From the NCBI RefSeq assembly GCF_025056915.1, contig NZ_JANWVH010000030.1, positions 1-32,085 of the forward strand: a stretch of 32,085 bases of DNA, given 5' to 3'. Within the stretch, counting starts at the first letter, position 1. The number at the start of each line of letters is the position of its first letter. The notes below the pieces were generated by a model. That model did no database searches. It was not told the DNA's origin and worked only from the letters and a program-made list of their open reading frames with translations. The position numbers were made by a program, and so were the translations under genes. Source of the DNA: Meiothermus sp. (GTDB lineage: Bacteria > Deinococcota > Deinococci > Deinococcales > Thermaceae). Positions 15,913-22,381 of this stretch are shown here, one piece after another.

Positions 15913-16176
15913 CTACTTCTTGGCGGCGGTCTTCGTAGGAGCAGCCTTCTTCGCCGCAGGTTTCGCAGCAGCTTTCGCCGCAGGCTTGGCAGCGGTTTTC
16001 GCTGCGGGCTTGGCAGCCGCCTTGGCCGCAGGCTTGGCAGCGGCTTTTGCGGGAGCAGCCTTCTTCGCAGCGGGCTTGGCCGCCGTGGTTTTCTTTGCAG
16101 CGGGCTTCTTGGCCGCGGGCTTGGCGGCAGCTTTCTTAGCTGCCGGCTTCTTGGAGGTTTTTGTTTGTTCAGTCAT
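15913..16176 (-). CDS. Histone H1-like Lys/Ala/Pro-rich DNA-binding protein
   Basis: It has 87 residues made almost entirely of A, K and P in repeats of the type KPAAKKAA, after a short N-terminus MTEQTKTSK. Such tails occur in eukaryotic linker histones and in bacterial proteins that bind nucleic acid non-specifically through charge, and it probably acts on the nucleoid or on RNA. AGGAGG lies eight bases before the ATG, and a strong terminator follows the stop, so this is an independent highly regulated unit rather than a chance repeat frame. The repetitive DNA is prone to slippage, so length is expected to vary between strains. It lacks any globular domain. Confidence 0.88.
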   Translation of the reverse strand: MTEQTKTSKKPAAKKAAAKPAAKKPAAKKTTAAKPAAKKAAPAKAAAKPAAKAAAKPAAKTAAKPAAKAAAKPAAKKAAPTKTAAKK

Positions 16177-16334
16177 GTGTGTTCCTCCTTAGTTCAGAGT
16201 GGAGCCATCCCGGTAGAAACCCTCGAATCATGCGCTATCCAGCGGATGATTCGCCCACCGCACACAACCAGATTTCTGGTCTTGCGCGAGTTGTGGACGA
16301 GCGTTTCTGTTAGATTGTGGCTCCACTGAGGTTC

Positions 16335-16351
16335 ACTATACAACATGTTGT
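16335..16351 (-). promoter_or_regulatory. Putative promoter/operator of the histone-like gene
   Basis: On the minus strand TATAGT (16335-16340) lies about 160 bases before the ATG. Directly upstream is the 12-bp perfect palindrome ACAACATGTTGT (16340-16351), which occupies the spacer and could bind a repressor. No clear -35 is present at the right distance. A second possible pair, TTGAAA with TATTTT at 16-base spacing, lies further upstream. Confidence 0.4.
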
Positions 16352-17020
16352 GTGATTTTTGCACGTAAAATACAACCCCTGGGTGAATTTTCAAATTAGC
16401 CGATACGCAACGAAAGGTCGTGTTTTTCCCTTTCTCATCGCATTTTTTAGACCTGCCCTTTTCAGCGAAGCACATCTTAATCAATGGCGATGGCAACCAA
16501 TGAGCTGAGTTGCCGGTCTCTGGTGTCACCACCACAACCCACCATTTGTCTCGTATCTATCGGGATAAAAAGAATGCTGTAAATTTCTTTCACGCCTTCA
16601 GTAGAGCCAGGCCTGAGCACAAAAAAGGTTGCCCAAAAGCTCGTCTCGCTTCCCTCAATGACCCGCACGAATCGCAACGCTGGGCCAGAGCATTCACCGG
16701 CCCCGAAAGCCTGGCTGAGAAGGGCGGTGATCGCAGCACATGGAGCATCCAATCGCAAATTTTTACACCTGACCTCCGGGGCGTCGCCAACCGTGGAGGC
16801 ATCTGGGGTCCACTAAGACCTGTGAATGCTGGCGCATTGGATTCCATACTGTGCCCGGCATGGGGCTTTTGTACGGAGTTTGAACCTATCCCTGTTTTGC
16901 CTTCAAACACCAGATGAACCAGTGGATAAGCTGCTTGGACGTTGCGCTCGGTGTTCTGCGTCCACAGGTTGCAAACCCTGGGCCCACCCGATGGCGCAAA
17001 GCCCTTACATATCGCTACGA
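16352..17020 (+). other. About 670-bp region without a recognised gene
   Basis: Several overlapping open frames exist on both strands (plus 16510-16917; minus 16477-16758 and 16590-17351), but none shows a recognisable domain, a good ribosome-binding site or strong codon bias. It is noticeably less GC-rich between about 16310 and 16600 than its surroundings. It has no match to repeat families A or B. It may hold a decayed gene, an unrecognised small RNA or regulatory DNA; nothing firmer can be said. Confidence 0.4.
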
Positions 17021-17026
17021 TAGAAT
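17021..17026 (+). promoter_or_regulatory. Possible -10 element for a leaderless dynamin message
   Basis: TAGAAT ends seven bases before the ATG at 17034. There is no Shine-Dalgarno before that ATG and no convincing -35. The layout matches the TANNNT-then-start-codon pattern seen at lnt and at 10709. Confidence 0.4.
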
Positions 17027-17033
17027 ACTGAGC

Positions 17034-18680
17034 ATGTTGGGTTCCAAAACATTGGCCCTGGCTCAGGATGTGCGTGCGTTGCTGACCAAAGGGCTCGATA
17101 CACTGGCTCGAGCGAACATCGAAACCGAGCCGCTCAAGCAGGCTTTGTTGGATTTGGACGGCCCTTTCTTGTTGGTGGTTGCCGGTGAATTCAACAGTGG
17201 AAAGTCTTCTTTGCTCAATGCGCTTCTGGGGGGCGATTTTTTGAAGGAGGGGGTCACGCCCACCACCGACCGCATCAACCTGATCGGCTACGGCCCCGAA
17301 CCCAAACTGGAGCCGCAGTCCCCCGAGCTGGTGCTCATTCAGTTGCCACACCTACTTCTCAAGGATGTACGGCTGGTCGACACCCCCGGCACCAACGCCA
17401 TCCTGCAACATCATGAGGTCTTGACCCAGAAATTCCTCCCCCGTGCCGACCTGATACTGTTCGTCACCAGTGCCGACCGGCCCTTCACCCAGTCCGAAGC
17501 CGACTTTCTCAATTTCATTCGGGCCTGGGGCAAGAAGGTGGTGCTCATCCTCAACAAGATGGATTTGCTGAGCGAGCCCGAGTTGCAGCAGGTACTCGAG
17601 TTCGTCCGAAAAGGGGCCGACCAGACCCTGGGACACATCCCTCCAATCTTCTTTGTGTCGGCTCGTTGGGCACGGCAAGGCAACGTGGCCCAAAGCCATA
17701 TTCCTGAGCTCGAGGCCCACATCCGGCAGGTGCTCACCCACGAGGCGGCCCTCCTCAAGCTGGGTTCGCCCCTGGGGGTGCTGGCGCGGCTCAGCGAAGA
17801 AGCCAGGCCTGCGCTGGAAACCAAGCTCAAAGAGGCCGAAAAGCAGCTTGCCACCTGCCGCGAGCTGGATGGCCTGCTCCAGCGACACGAAGAACGCACC
17901 CGCCGTGACTTTACCGGACAGGTCGCGCTGGCGCTGCAGGCCATTGACGAGGTGCGCAGCCGGGGCGAGCGCTGGCTGGACGAAAAGGTGCGATTCTCCA
18001 AGTTTCTTGAGTTGCTGCAATCCAGCAAGCTCAAGCAAAGTTTTATTGATGATGTGGTCAAGGGGGCCAACCAGGAAATTGAGCGCCGGGTGCTGGAGGC
18101 CATGAACTGGCTGGCCAAGCGCGACCGCGAACTGCTTGAAGATGCCCTCTCGCTGCTGCGCGAAGCCCCAGGCCTGCGGCAAACCGAGCAGGTCGGCCCC
18201 GAAGAGCGCGCCATCGCGGGCAACCTGGAAGAGGCCCTGCGCTCCTTCGATGCCGAGGCCGAGGCCATTCAGTTGCGCGACTTCATCCAGGAGAGCCTGC
18301 GCGGCACCGCCCTGGCCGAAGTGGGGGTGATGGGGTTGGGCCTGACCATTCTGCTGGTCGCACAAAAAATAGCCTTCGATATCCTGGGCATTTTTGCTAC
18401 GGTGTTTGGCGCCATCCTGGCTACCTCCATCCTGCCCCGCCGCAAGGAGACCGCCAAAGCCCGCCTGCGCGAGCGGTTGGCGGAGCTAAAGAGCACCCTC
18501 GAGCGGGCCCTGCGCGAGACCCTGGATACCGAGATGCAGCGCACCCGTGAACGCTTCCACAGCCTCTACCGCACCCCCTGCGCCCGCCTCGAGAGCAGCC
18601 GCGACACCACCCTGGCCCAACTGCAACAAACCGAAGAATTAAGAAGGGAAGCCCTCGAGCTGCGCCGTCGGCTGGGCTGA
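17034..18680 (+). CDS. Bacterial dynamin-like GTPase
   Basis: Membrane-remodelling GTPase, 548 aa from the chosen start. G1 is GEFNSGKSS (51-59), the G2 threonines follow in GVTPTTDR, G3 is DTPG (116-119) and G4 is NKMD (174-177). Long charged helices after about residue 240 form the stalk. A hydrophobic paddle or double helix at about 430-466 (VMGLGLTILLVAQKIAF and GIFATVFGAILATS) would insert into the membrane, followed by a C-terminal coiled coil rich in E, R and L. The frame stays open upstream to 16914, but those 40 residues do not look like the family and the ATG at 17034 has a -10 element just before it. Dynamin-like proteins often come in pairs; only one is visible here. The closest usage is membrane maintenance or fusion; the cell role is unknown. 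Confidence 0.9.
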   Translation: MLGSKTLALAQDVRALLTKGLDTLARANIETEPLKQALLDLDGPFLLVVAGEFNSGKSSLLNALLGGDFLKEGVTPTTDRINLIGYGPEPKLEPQSPELVLIQLPHLLLKDVRLVDTPGTNAILQHHEVLTQKFLPRADLILFVTSADRPFTQSEADFLNFIRAWGKKVVLILNKMDLLSEPELQQVLEFVRKGADQTLGHIPPIFFVSARWARQGNVAQSHIPELEAHIRQVLTHEAALLKLGSPLGVLARLSEEARPALETKLKEAEKQLATCRELDGLLQRHEERTRRDFTGQVALALQAIDEVRSRGERWLDEKVRFSKFLELLQSSKLKQSFIDDVVKGANQEIERRVLEAMNWLAKRDRELLEDALSLLREAPGLRQTEQVGPEERAIAGNLEEALRSFDAEAEAIQLRDFIQESLRGTALAEVGVMGLGLTILLVAQKIAFDILGIFATVFGAILATSILPRRKETAKARLRERLAELKSTLERALRETLDTEMQRTRERFHSLYRTPCARLESSRDTTLAQLQQTEELRREALELRRRLG

Positions 18681-18798
18681 TAAAACCGAGCCTTTGGGCA
18701 TGTCGTGGCACCACCTCGGCTGAAGGTTTACTGGCAAATCTTTGGTCACCCCTCGCGAATGGCGTGCTTTCAGCCTTCGGCAGCGGGCTTTGGGCATT

Positions 18799-19404
18799 TT
18801 ACTGACGACTGCCCCTATCCTGGGCTTGGTGCGTCTCCTCGAGATTCAGCAGCACCGCAATACCCAGCAGATACACCACCACAACCCCCAGCGCCACAGC
18901 CAGGAAACTCAGGTGCACACCCACCCAACCTGCGGCCATCATGGCCACACCAAAAATGATGCCGCCCGCGCCCCAGTAGCTCCCCATGCTGCGGCCTCGG
19001 AAAGCCCGACGGGTAATGTCACCCAGATAAACCGCTTCTATGGTGTCCCAGAAGCCATCGGTCAGGCCATCCAGCATCAGCACCCCAACCAAAACCCCGT
19101 ACAACCAGGGCTCCGGCAAATGTTGGCTCAGGGGATAGGCCAGGTACACCCCCACACTCAGAACCGCACTGACCAGCAAAAAAGGTTTACGCCCGTAGCG
19201 GTCCACCAGCCTGCCCACAAAATAGGAGCCCAGTGAATCCATCGCGGTAATAATCCCCAACCCCACCCCCGCCGCAACTATTCCCTCCATCTCGTACAGA
19301 AAAGCGATCAGAAACGGATAGTAGAACCCATCGGCCAGCGACAGGAGTGCACTGGCCAGATAAATCGTCTGAAAGCCTCGGAAGGGTCCCTCGCCGGCTT
19401 TCAT
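18799..19404 (-). CDS. Half-size MFS transporter (six helices)
   Basis: It has 201 residues with six predicted membrane helices and the MFS loop motif between helices 2 and 3 (GRLVDRYGRKP). The helices correspond to the N-terminal half of a normal ~400-residue MFS protein, and the reading ends after helix 6 at a natural-looking charged tail (LEETHQAQDRGSRQ). The start ATG at 19404 has GGAGG seven bases upstream, so expression is plausible. No second half is found downstream: 118 bp later the convergent dynamin gene ends. It is either a truncated gene or a half-transporter that dimerises; sequence alone cannot decide. Substrate is unknown. Confidence 0.8.
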   Translation of the reverse strand: MKAGEGPFRGFQTIYLASALLSLADGFYYPFLIAFLYEMEGIVAAGVGLGIITAMDSLGSYFVGRLVDRYGRKPFLLVSAVLSVGVYLAYPLSQHLPEPWLYGVLVGVLMLDGLTDGFWDTIEAVYLGDITRRAFRGRSMGSYWGAGGIIFGVAMMAAGWVGVHLSFLAVALGVVVVYLLGIAVLLNLEETHQAQDRGSRQ

Positions 19405-19542
19405 GGCAAACCTCCAACTTCCCTTTGGGTGATATCTGTAGCGAATAAGTGATACCCTTCAAAACCAGGCCTCTTGCTCAAGGCAAGTCCAAATCGGCAA
19501 GCATAAAGCCCTGCTCTACGCTTTGTCTGTGTTTATGTTCCC

Positions 19543-19920
19543 TCACCGGCTCTTCACGGTGAGTACCGGAATCGTCGAGGCCCTGACCACCCCTTCGGCT
19601 ACCGAACCCAGGCCCTGGCCCCCCTGGCCGCTCACGCCCATCACAATCAGGTCGGCCCCCCAGGCGCTGGCCGACTCCACCACTTGCTGAACCGGGCTTC
19701 CCTGCACGACCTCATGACCCGGCAGGCTGGTTTCGCCCTTCCAGGCATCGGATACCAGCATCTCCAGCTCGAGCAAAGCCTCGGTCGTGGTAAAAGGCGA
19801 TTCCTCGGTGACCACGTGCAACACGCGAACTTCTGCCTGGGGGAAGTGCGCTCGAGCCAGCTCCAGTGCTCGCTGTGCGCAGGGTGAAAAATCGGTGGCA
19901 ACCAGTACCTTGTTGAACAT
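19543..19920 (-). CDS. Universal stress protein (UspA family)
   Basis: A small soluble alpha/beta protein of 125 residues that probably binds a nucleotide or signals stress. The N-terminal strand and D motif read KVLVATDFSPCAQRALELA, and the C-terminal nucleotide-loop region reads GVSGQGGQGLGSVAEGVV, an imperfect version of the G-2x-G-9x-G-S/T ATP-binding pattern. It sits 68 bp downstream of a second usp gene in the same direction, so the two may be cotranscribed. The ribosome-binding site is a G-run (GGGGGTG) six bases from the ATG. ATP binding cannot be assumed because the loop spacing is not canonical. Confidence 0.9.
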   Translation of the reverse strand: MFNKVLVATDFSPCAQRALELARAHFPQAEVRVLHVVTEESPFTTTEALLELEMLVSDAWKGETSLPGHEVVQGSPVQQVVESASAWGADLIVMGVSGQGGQGLGSVAEGVVRASTIPVLTVKSR

Positions 19921-19988
19921 AGTTCACCCCCACAATTCCCGGCAGCCTCGAGCCTAGCCTAGCCGCTTTCCTGGGGCTTTGTGTCCCG

Positions 19989-20405
19989 CTATCGCACCAG
20001 CAATACCGGACACGGGGCATGGGTGACGACCTTTTGGCTCTGGCTACCCAGGAGCAAACCGCTGAGCTGTCCCAAGCCCCTGGTTCCCATCACAATCAGG
20101 TCAACCTGCCGCACCTGTGCAACCCGGAGAATGGCCTCTGCCGCCGGCCCTTCCAGCACTTCGGTTTCCACCCGGGGCAGGTCCCCCAGCAATGCCTGAG
20201 CCTGCTCCATGGCCCGCTCTGCGGCCTCGGTTCGCCTGGAGATCACCTCTTGCAGGTAGGGCTCCCCCAGATAGTCCGGAACCGGATCGTAAGCATGCAC
20301 CACGCAAAGGGCTGCCTGGTATTGTCGCGCCAGATCGGCAGCCAGACGGGCCGCTTTCTGGGCATGGGCAGAGCCATCAAAGGCCAGCAAGATGTTCTTG
20401 AACAT
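19989..20405 (-). CDS. Universal stress protein (UspA family), ATP-binding type
   Basis: It has 138 residues, the standard UspA length. The N-terminus reads NILLAFDGSAHAQKAARLA, with the usual D-G-S. The nucleotide loop GTRGLGQLSGLLLGSQSQ matches G-2x-G-9x-G-S, which marks the ATP-binding subgroup. The protein ends in the usual strand APCPVLLVR. A clear GGAGG lies six to seven bases before the ATG. It is the first gene of a probable two-gene usp transcript, preceded by a leader with two strong hairpins (20426-20501). It is divergent from the chemosensory operon. Confidence 0.94.
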   Translation of the reverse strand: MFKNILLAFDGSAHAQKAARLAADLARQYQAALCVVHAYDPVPDYLGEPYLQEVISRRTEAAERAMEQAQALLGDLPRVETEVLEGPAAEAILRVAQVRQVDLIVMGTRGLGQLSGLLLGSQSQKVVTHAPCPVLLVR

Positions 20406-20425
20406 GGCGACCTCCTTGACAAAAT

Positions 20426-20501
20426 AGCCTCGGCAACCTTTCCTTTCGGACGAGGCTGCCGAGGTTGGAAGCAGGAAACCCGTAACCGAACTTTCCTGCT
20501 T
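20426..20501 (-). promoter_or_regulatory. Structured leader upstream of the usp genes
   Basis: Read on the minus strand, the first hairpin has perfect 10-bp arms AAGCAGGAAA / TTTCCTGCTT (20469-20478 with 20492-20501). The second region can fold in two mutually exclusive ways, CCTCGGCA with TGCCGAGG (20428-20435 with 20457-20464) or AGCCTCG with CGAGGCT (20426-20432 with 20451-20457). A possible -10 TATAAC lies at 20512-20517. Mutually exclusive stems just before the ribosome-binding site suggest control, but no known riboswitch was recognised. The rest of the 333-bp divergent gap shows only short TCACAGG direct repeats. Confidence 0.45.
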
Positions 20502-20738
20502 TCAACTTAAGGTTATACCCACCCCGGCCCTAGCGCCAGGGACTTTTATCCTGTCCAAGAACAGTAGCCCAGGCCACATCCCCCATTTGGGGGTATTCGC
20601 ACGTAACGCCCAGATGTCACAGGGGTGTGCAACCATCACAGGCGGCGCATAACGCTTCACGTAACTTGGGTTTACATTGCGGGCGGGAATACCTCTCGGC
20701 AGTCATCCGTGCCTCCGCTCGCAAACGTGGAGGAACTT

Positions 20739-21095
20739 ATGGCAAAACTGATCGCGGTTGATGATTCTTTGGCAGACCTGAAGCTAATCGAGCAAGCGCT
20801 TTCGCAGTACCACCAGGTGGTCTTGTACCAGGGCAGCGAGAATGTGGAGCAGCGCATTGAGGCCGAAAAACCCGATGCCGTACTGCTGGATGTGGTGATG
20901 CCGGGCCGCAACGGCTACGAAGTGCTGCGCTCGCTCCGCCGGAGTGAGGCCACCAAAAATATCCCGGTGCTGGTCATCAGTTCGAAGGGCGAACCAACCG
21001 ATATTGAGTGGGGCAAGCGCCAGGGCGCCAACGGCTACCTGACCAAACCTTATACCCCAGAGGCCCTGCGCAAAGCCGTCCAGGAACTGCTCTGA
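20739..21095 (+). CDS. Single-domain response regulator (CheY/PilH-like)
   Basis: Receives a phosphoryl group from the CheA in this operon and passes the signal to pilus machinery or acts as a phosphate sink. It has 118 residues, one receiver domain and no output domain. The acidic pair is D8-D9, the phospho-acceptor is D51 in VLLDVVMPG, the conserved serine lies in VLVISSKGE and the lysine in YLTKPYTP. The frame is open 38 codons upstream to 20625, but the ATG at 20739 has GGAGG seven bases before it and begins at the family N-terminus. It is the first gene of the chemosensory cluster, 50 bp before cheW. That gap can form a GGAACC / GGTTCC hairpin. Confidence 0.93.
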   Translation: MAKLIAVDDSLADLKLIEQALSQYHQVVLYQGSENVEQRIEAEKPDAVLLDVVMPGRNGYEVLRSLRRSEATKNIPVLVISSKGEPTDIEWGKRQGANGYLTKPYTPEALRKAVQELL

Positions 21096-21145
21096 AAGGA
21101 ACCTGACCCGGCCTGTATGGGGCCCCCGGTTCCAGGGCGAGAGCC

Positions 21146-21616
21146 ATGATGACTAGCACCATCAGCAAAATTTGGGTGCTGCGCTTGGGCAGCACCTTTC
21201 TTGGGGTAGAACCGAGGGTTTTTAAGGAGGTTCTGGAAGTCAGCCAGCCCACCCCGGTTCCACTGGCCCCTGCCCCCCTGCTGGGGCTTGTTAGCAACCA
21301 GGGCCAGATCGTGCCTGTGTTTGACCTGAGCCACACTTTGCAGATTGCGCCTGCTGGTTCTGGCATAGCGGCCTTGCTCGAGTTCGAAGGGCAGCCCCTC
21401 GCCTTCATGATTGACGAGGTGATGGGGCTTCGCACCAACCTGAGCGGGGCCTGGTTTTCCCCCAGCCAAGACCCCCTATTCTCTGCCCTCCTGGAAGAGG
21501 ACGGCAAAACCGTGCAAATCCTCGAGGTGCGCCAGCTTTTCGCGCATCTCTCGGTACAGATGTCAACCCCGGCACAAACCTCGGCAACTCCAAGCCGATT
21601 GGTACCCCAAGCCTAA
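21146..21616 (+). CDS. CheW-like coupling protein (PilI-like)
   Basis: Adaptor that links chemoreceptors to CheA at the membrane-proximal signalling array. It has 156 residues with a single CheW domain (about 5-140). The motif LVSNQGQIVPVFDLSHTL corresponds to the usual GxxNLRGxVxPVxDL, and FMIDEVMGL matches the second half. The canonical NLRG is SNQG, so it is divergent, as in pilus-type CheW proteins. A Ser/Thr/Pro-rich tail follows. There are two consecutive ATG codons at the start and a weak ribosome-binding site (CGAGAG). The following MHYT gene begins nine bases after the stop. Confidence 0.88.
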   Translation: MMTSTISKIWVLRLGSTFLGVEPRVFKEVLEVSQPTPVPLAPAPLLGLVSNQGQIVPVFDLSHTLQIAPAGSGIAALLEFEGQPLAFMIDEVMGLRTNLSGAWFSPSQDPLFSALLEEDGKTVQILEVRQLFAHLSVQMSTPAQTSATPSRLVPQA

Positions 21617-21625
21617 GGAGCTCAA

Positions 21626-22381
21626 ATGGAACAAACCCATCTGCCCATGCACCACGACCCCTTCCTGGTTGGGGTCTCGTTTCTGGTCGCCATCTTCGCG
21701 TCCTATGCCGCGCTGGCCGTCATCAACCGTTTGCGGAAAGGGGCGGCGGGTGGAAACTGGCTCTGGCTCGGTGCGGCCACGTTTGGGTTGGGGGTCTGGG
21801 CGATGCACTTTATCGCCATGACCGCCTTGCAGCTCGATATGATGGTCGGTTACGATCCCCTTCTCACCCTGGTCTCGGTGTTCTTCGCCATTCTTGGGGC
21901 CGCCGCAGCCTTCAAGTTGGTCGGTAAAACCACCGTCAATCTGGCCGAGGTACTCGGCTCGGGCTTTTTTCTGGGCGCGGGCATCGGCACCATGCACTAC
22001 GTAGGGATGATGGCCATGCGCCTCGACGCAACGCTCAGCTTCGACCTACCGATGGTTGCCGTCTCGGTGCTGGTGGCCGTGGTGCTGGGTACTTTTGGAA
22101 TCTGGACCCTCACCAGCCCGGTTTTTGATCGGGTTCCCTTTCGCCATCTGATAACCGCCATCATCACCGGCTCGGCCATCCCGTTCATGCACTATACCGC
22201 CATGCTGGCGGCCAGGTTTTCCCAAACCGGCAGCGAGGCCATGCACACCATGGTGGCTACGGGCAACCTGATTTCCCTGAACGTTTTTTTGTTGCTCGCG
22301 GTGGCCGTCGTGGGGCTTCCCATGTTCCTGACCTCCCTGCTCGAGACCCCTGCGGACAGAGCTCAGGAGGTTGAAGCATGA
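21626..22381 (+). CDS. Free-standing MHYT-domain membrane sensor
   Basis: Integral membrane protein of 251 residues with about seven helices and three MHYT-type motifs: M60-H61 in WAMHFIAM, M123-H124-Y125 in TMHYVGMM and M188-H189-Y190 in FMHYTAML. In described MHYT proteins these Met/His residues near the outer face are proposed to hold a metal (copper was suggested) and sense oxygen, CO or NO. They are usually fused to GGDEF/EAL or kinase domains. Here there is no fused output. The gene has a strong site (AAGGAG) and its stop overlaps the start of the first chemoreceptor by 4 bp, so output through that receptor or the CheA array is likely; this is inference. Confidence 0.92.
   Translation: MEQTHLPMHHDPFLVGVSFLVAIFASYAALAVINRLRKGAAGGNWLWLGAATFGLGVWAMHFIAMTALQLDMMVGYDPLLTLVSVFFAILGAAAAFKLVGKTTVNLAEVLGSGFFLGAGIGTMHYVGMMAMRLDATLSFDLPMVAVSVLVAVVLGTFGIWTLTSPVFDRVPFRHLITAIITGSAIPFMHYTAMLAARFSQTGSEAMHTMVATGNLISLNVFLLLAVAVVGLPMFLTSLLETPADRAQEVEA

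Noticed and set aside
15913-16176. Alanine-rich plus-strand frame (15920-16192) opposite the histone-like gene
   Set aside because: It is the antisense of the KPAAKK repeat; the minus-strand frame has the ribosome-binding site and terminator.
16477-16758. Minus-strand frame of 93 codons with a protein-like middle part
   Set aside because: No ATG, no ribosome-binding site and no recognised family; it overlaps competing frames. Kept only as part of the unexplained region.
18742-18840. Natural-looking peptide (REWRAFSLRQRALGILL) on the plus strand after the dynamin gene
   Set aside because: It runs into a His/Gln-rich mirror of the MFS gene within 40 codons and has no ribosome-binding site; it could be a chance frame or a gene remnant, but is not supportable.
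20540-20575. Possible fifth family A fragment near 20.55 kb
   Set aside because: Only a short resemblance (GTCCAAGAACAGTAG followed by CCAGGCCAC) without the conserved AAGCTTTCT block or ends; compatible with chance.
20578-20594. C-run/G-run hairpin (CCCCCATTTGGGGG) as a terminator
   Set aside because: Only five pairs and no T-run on either strand, in a divergent intergenic gap where no transcript would end.
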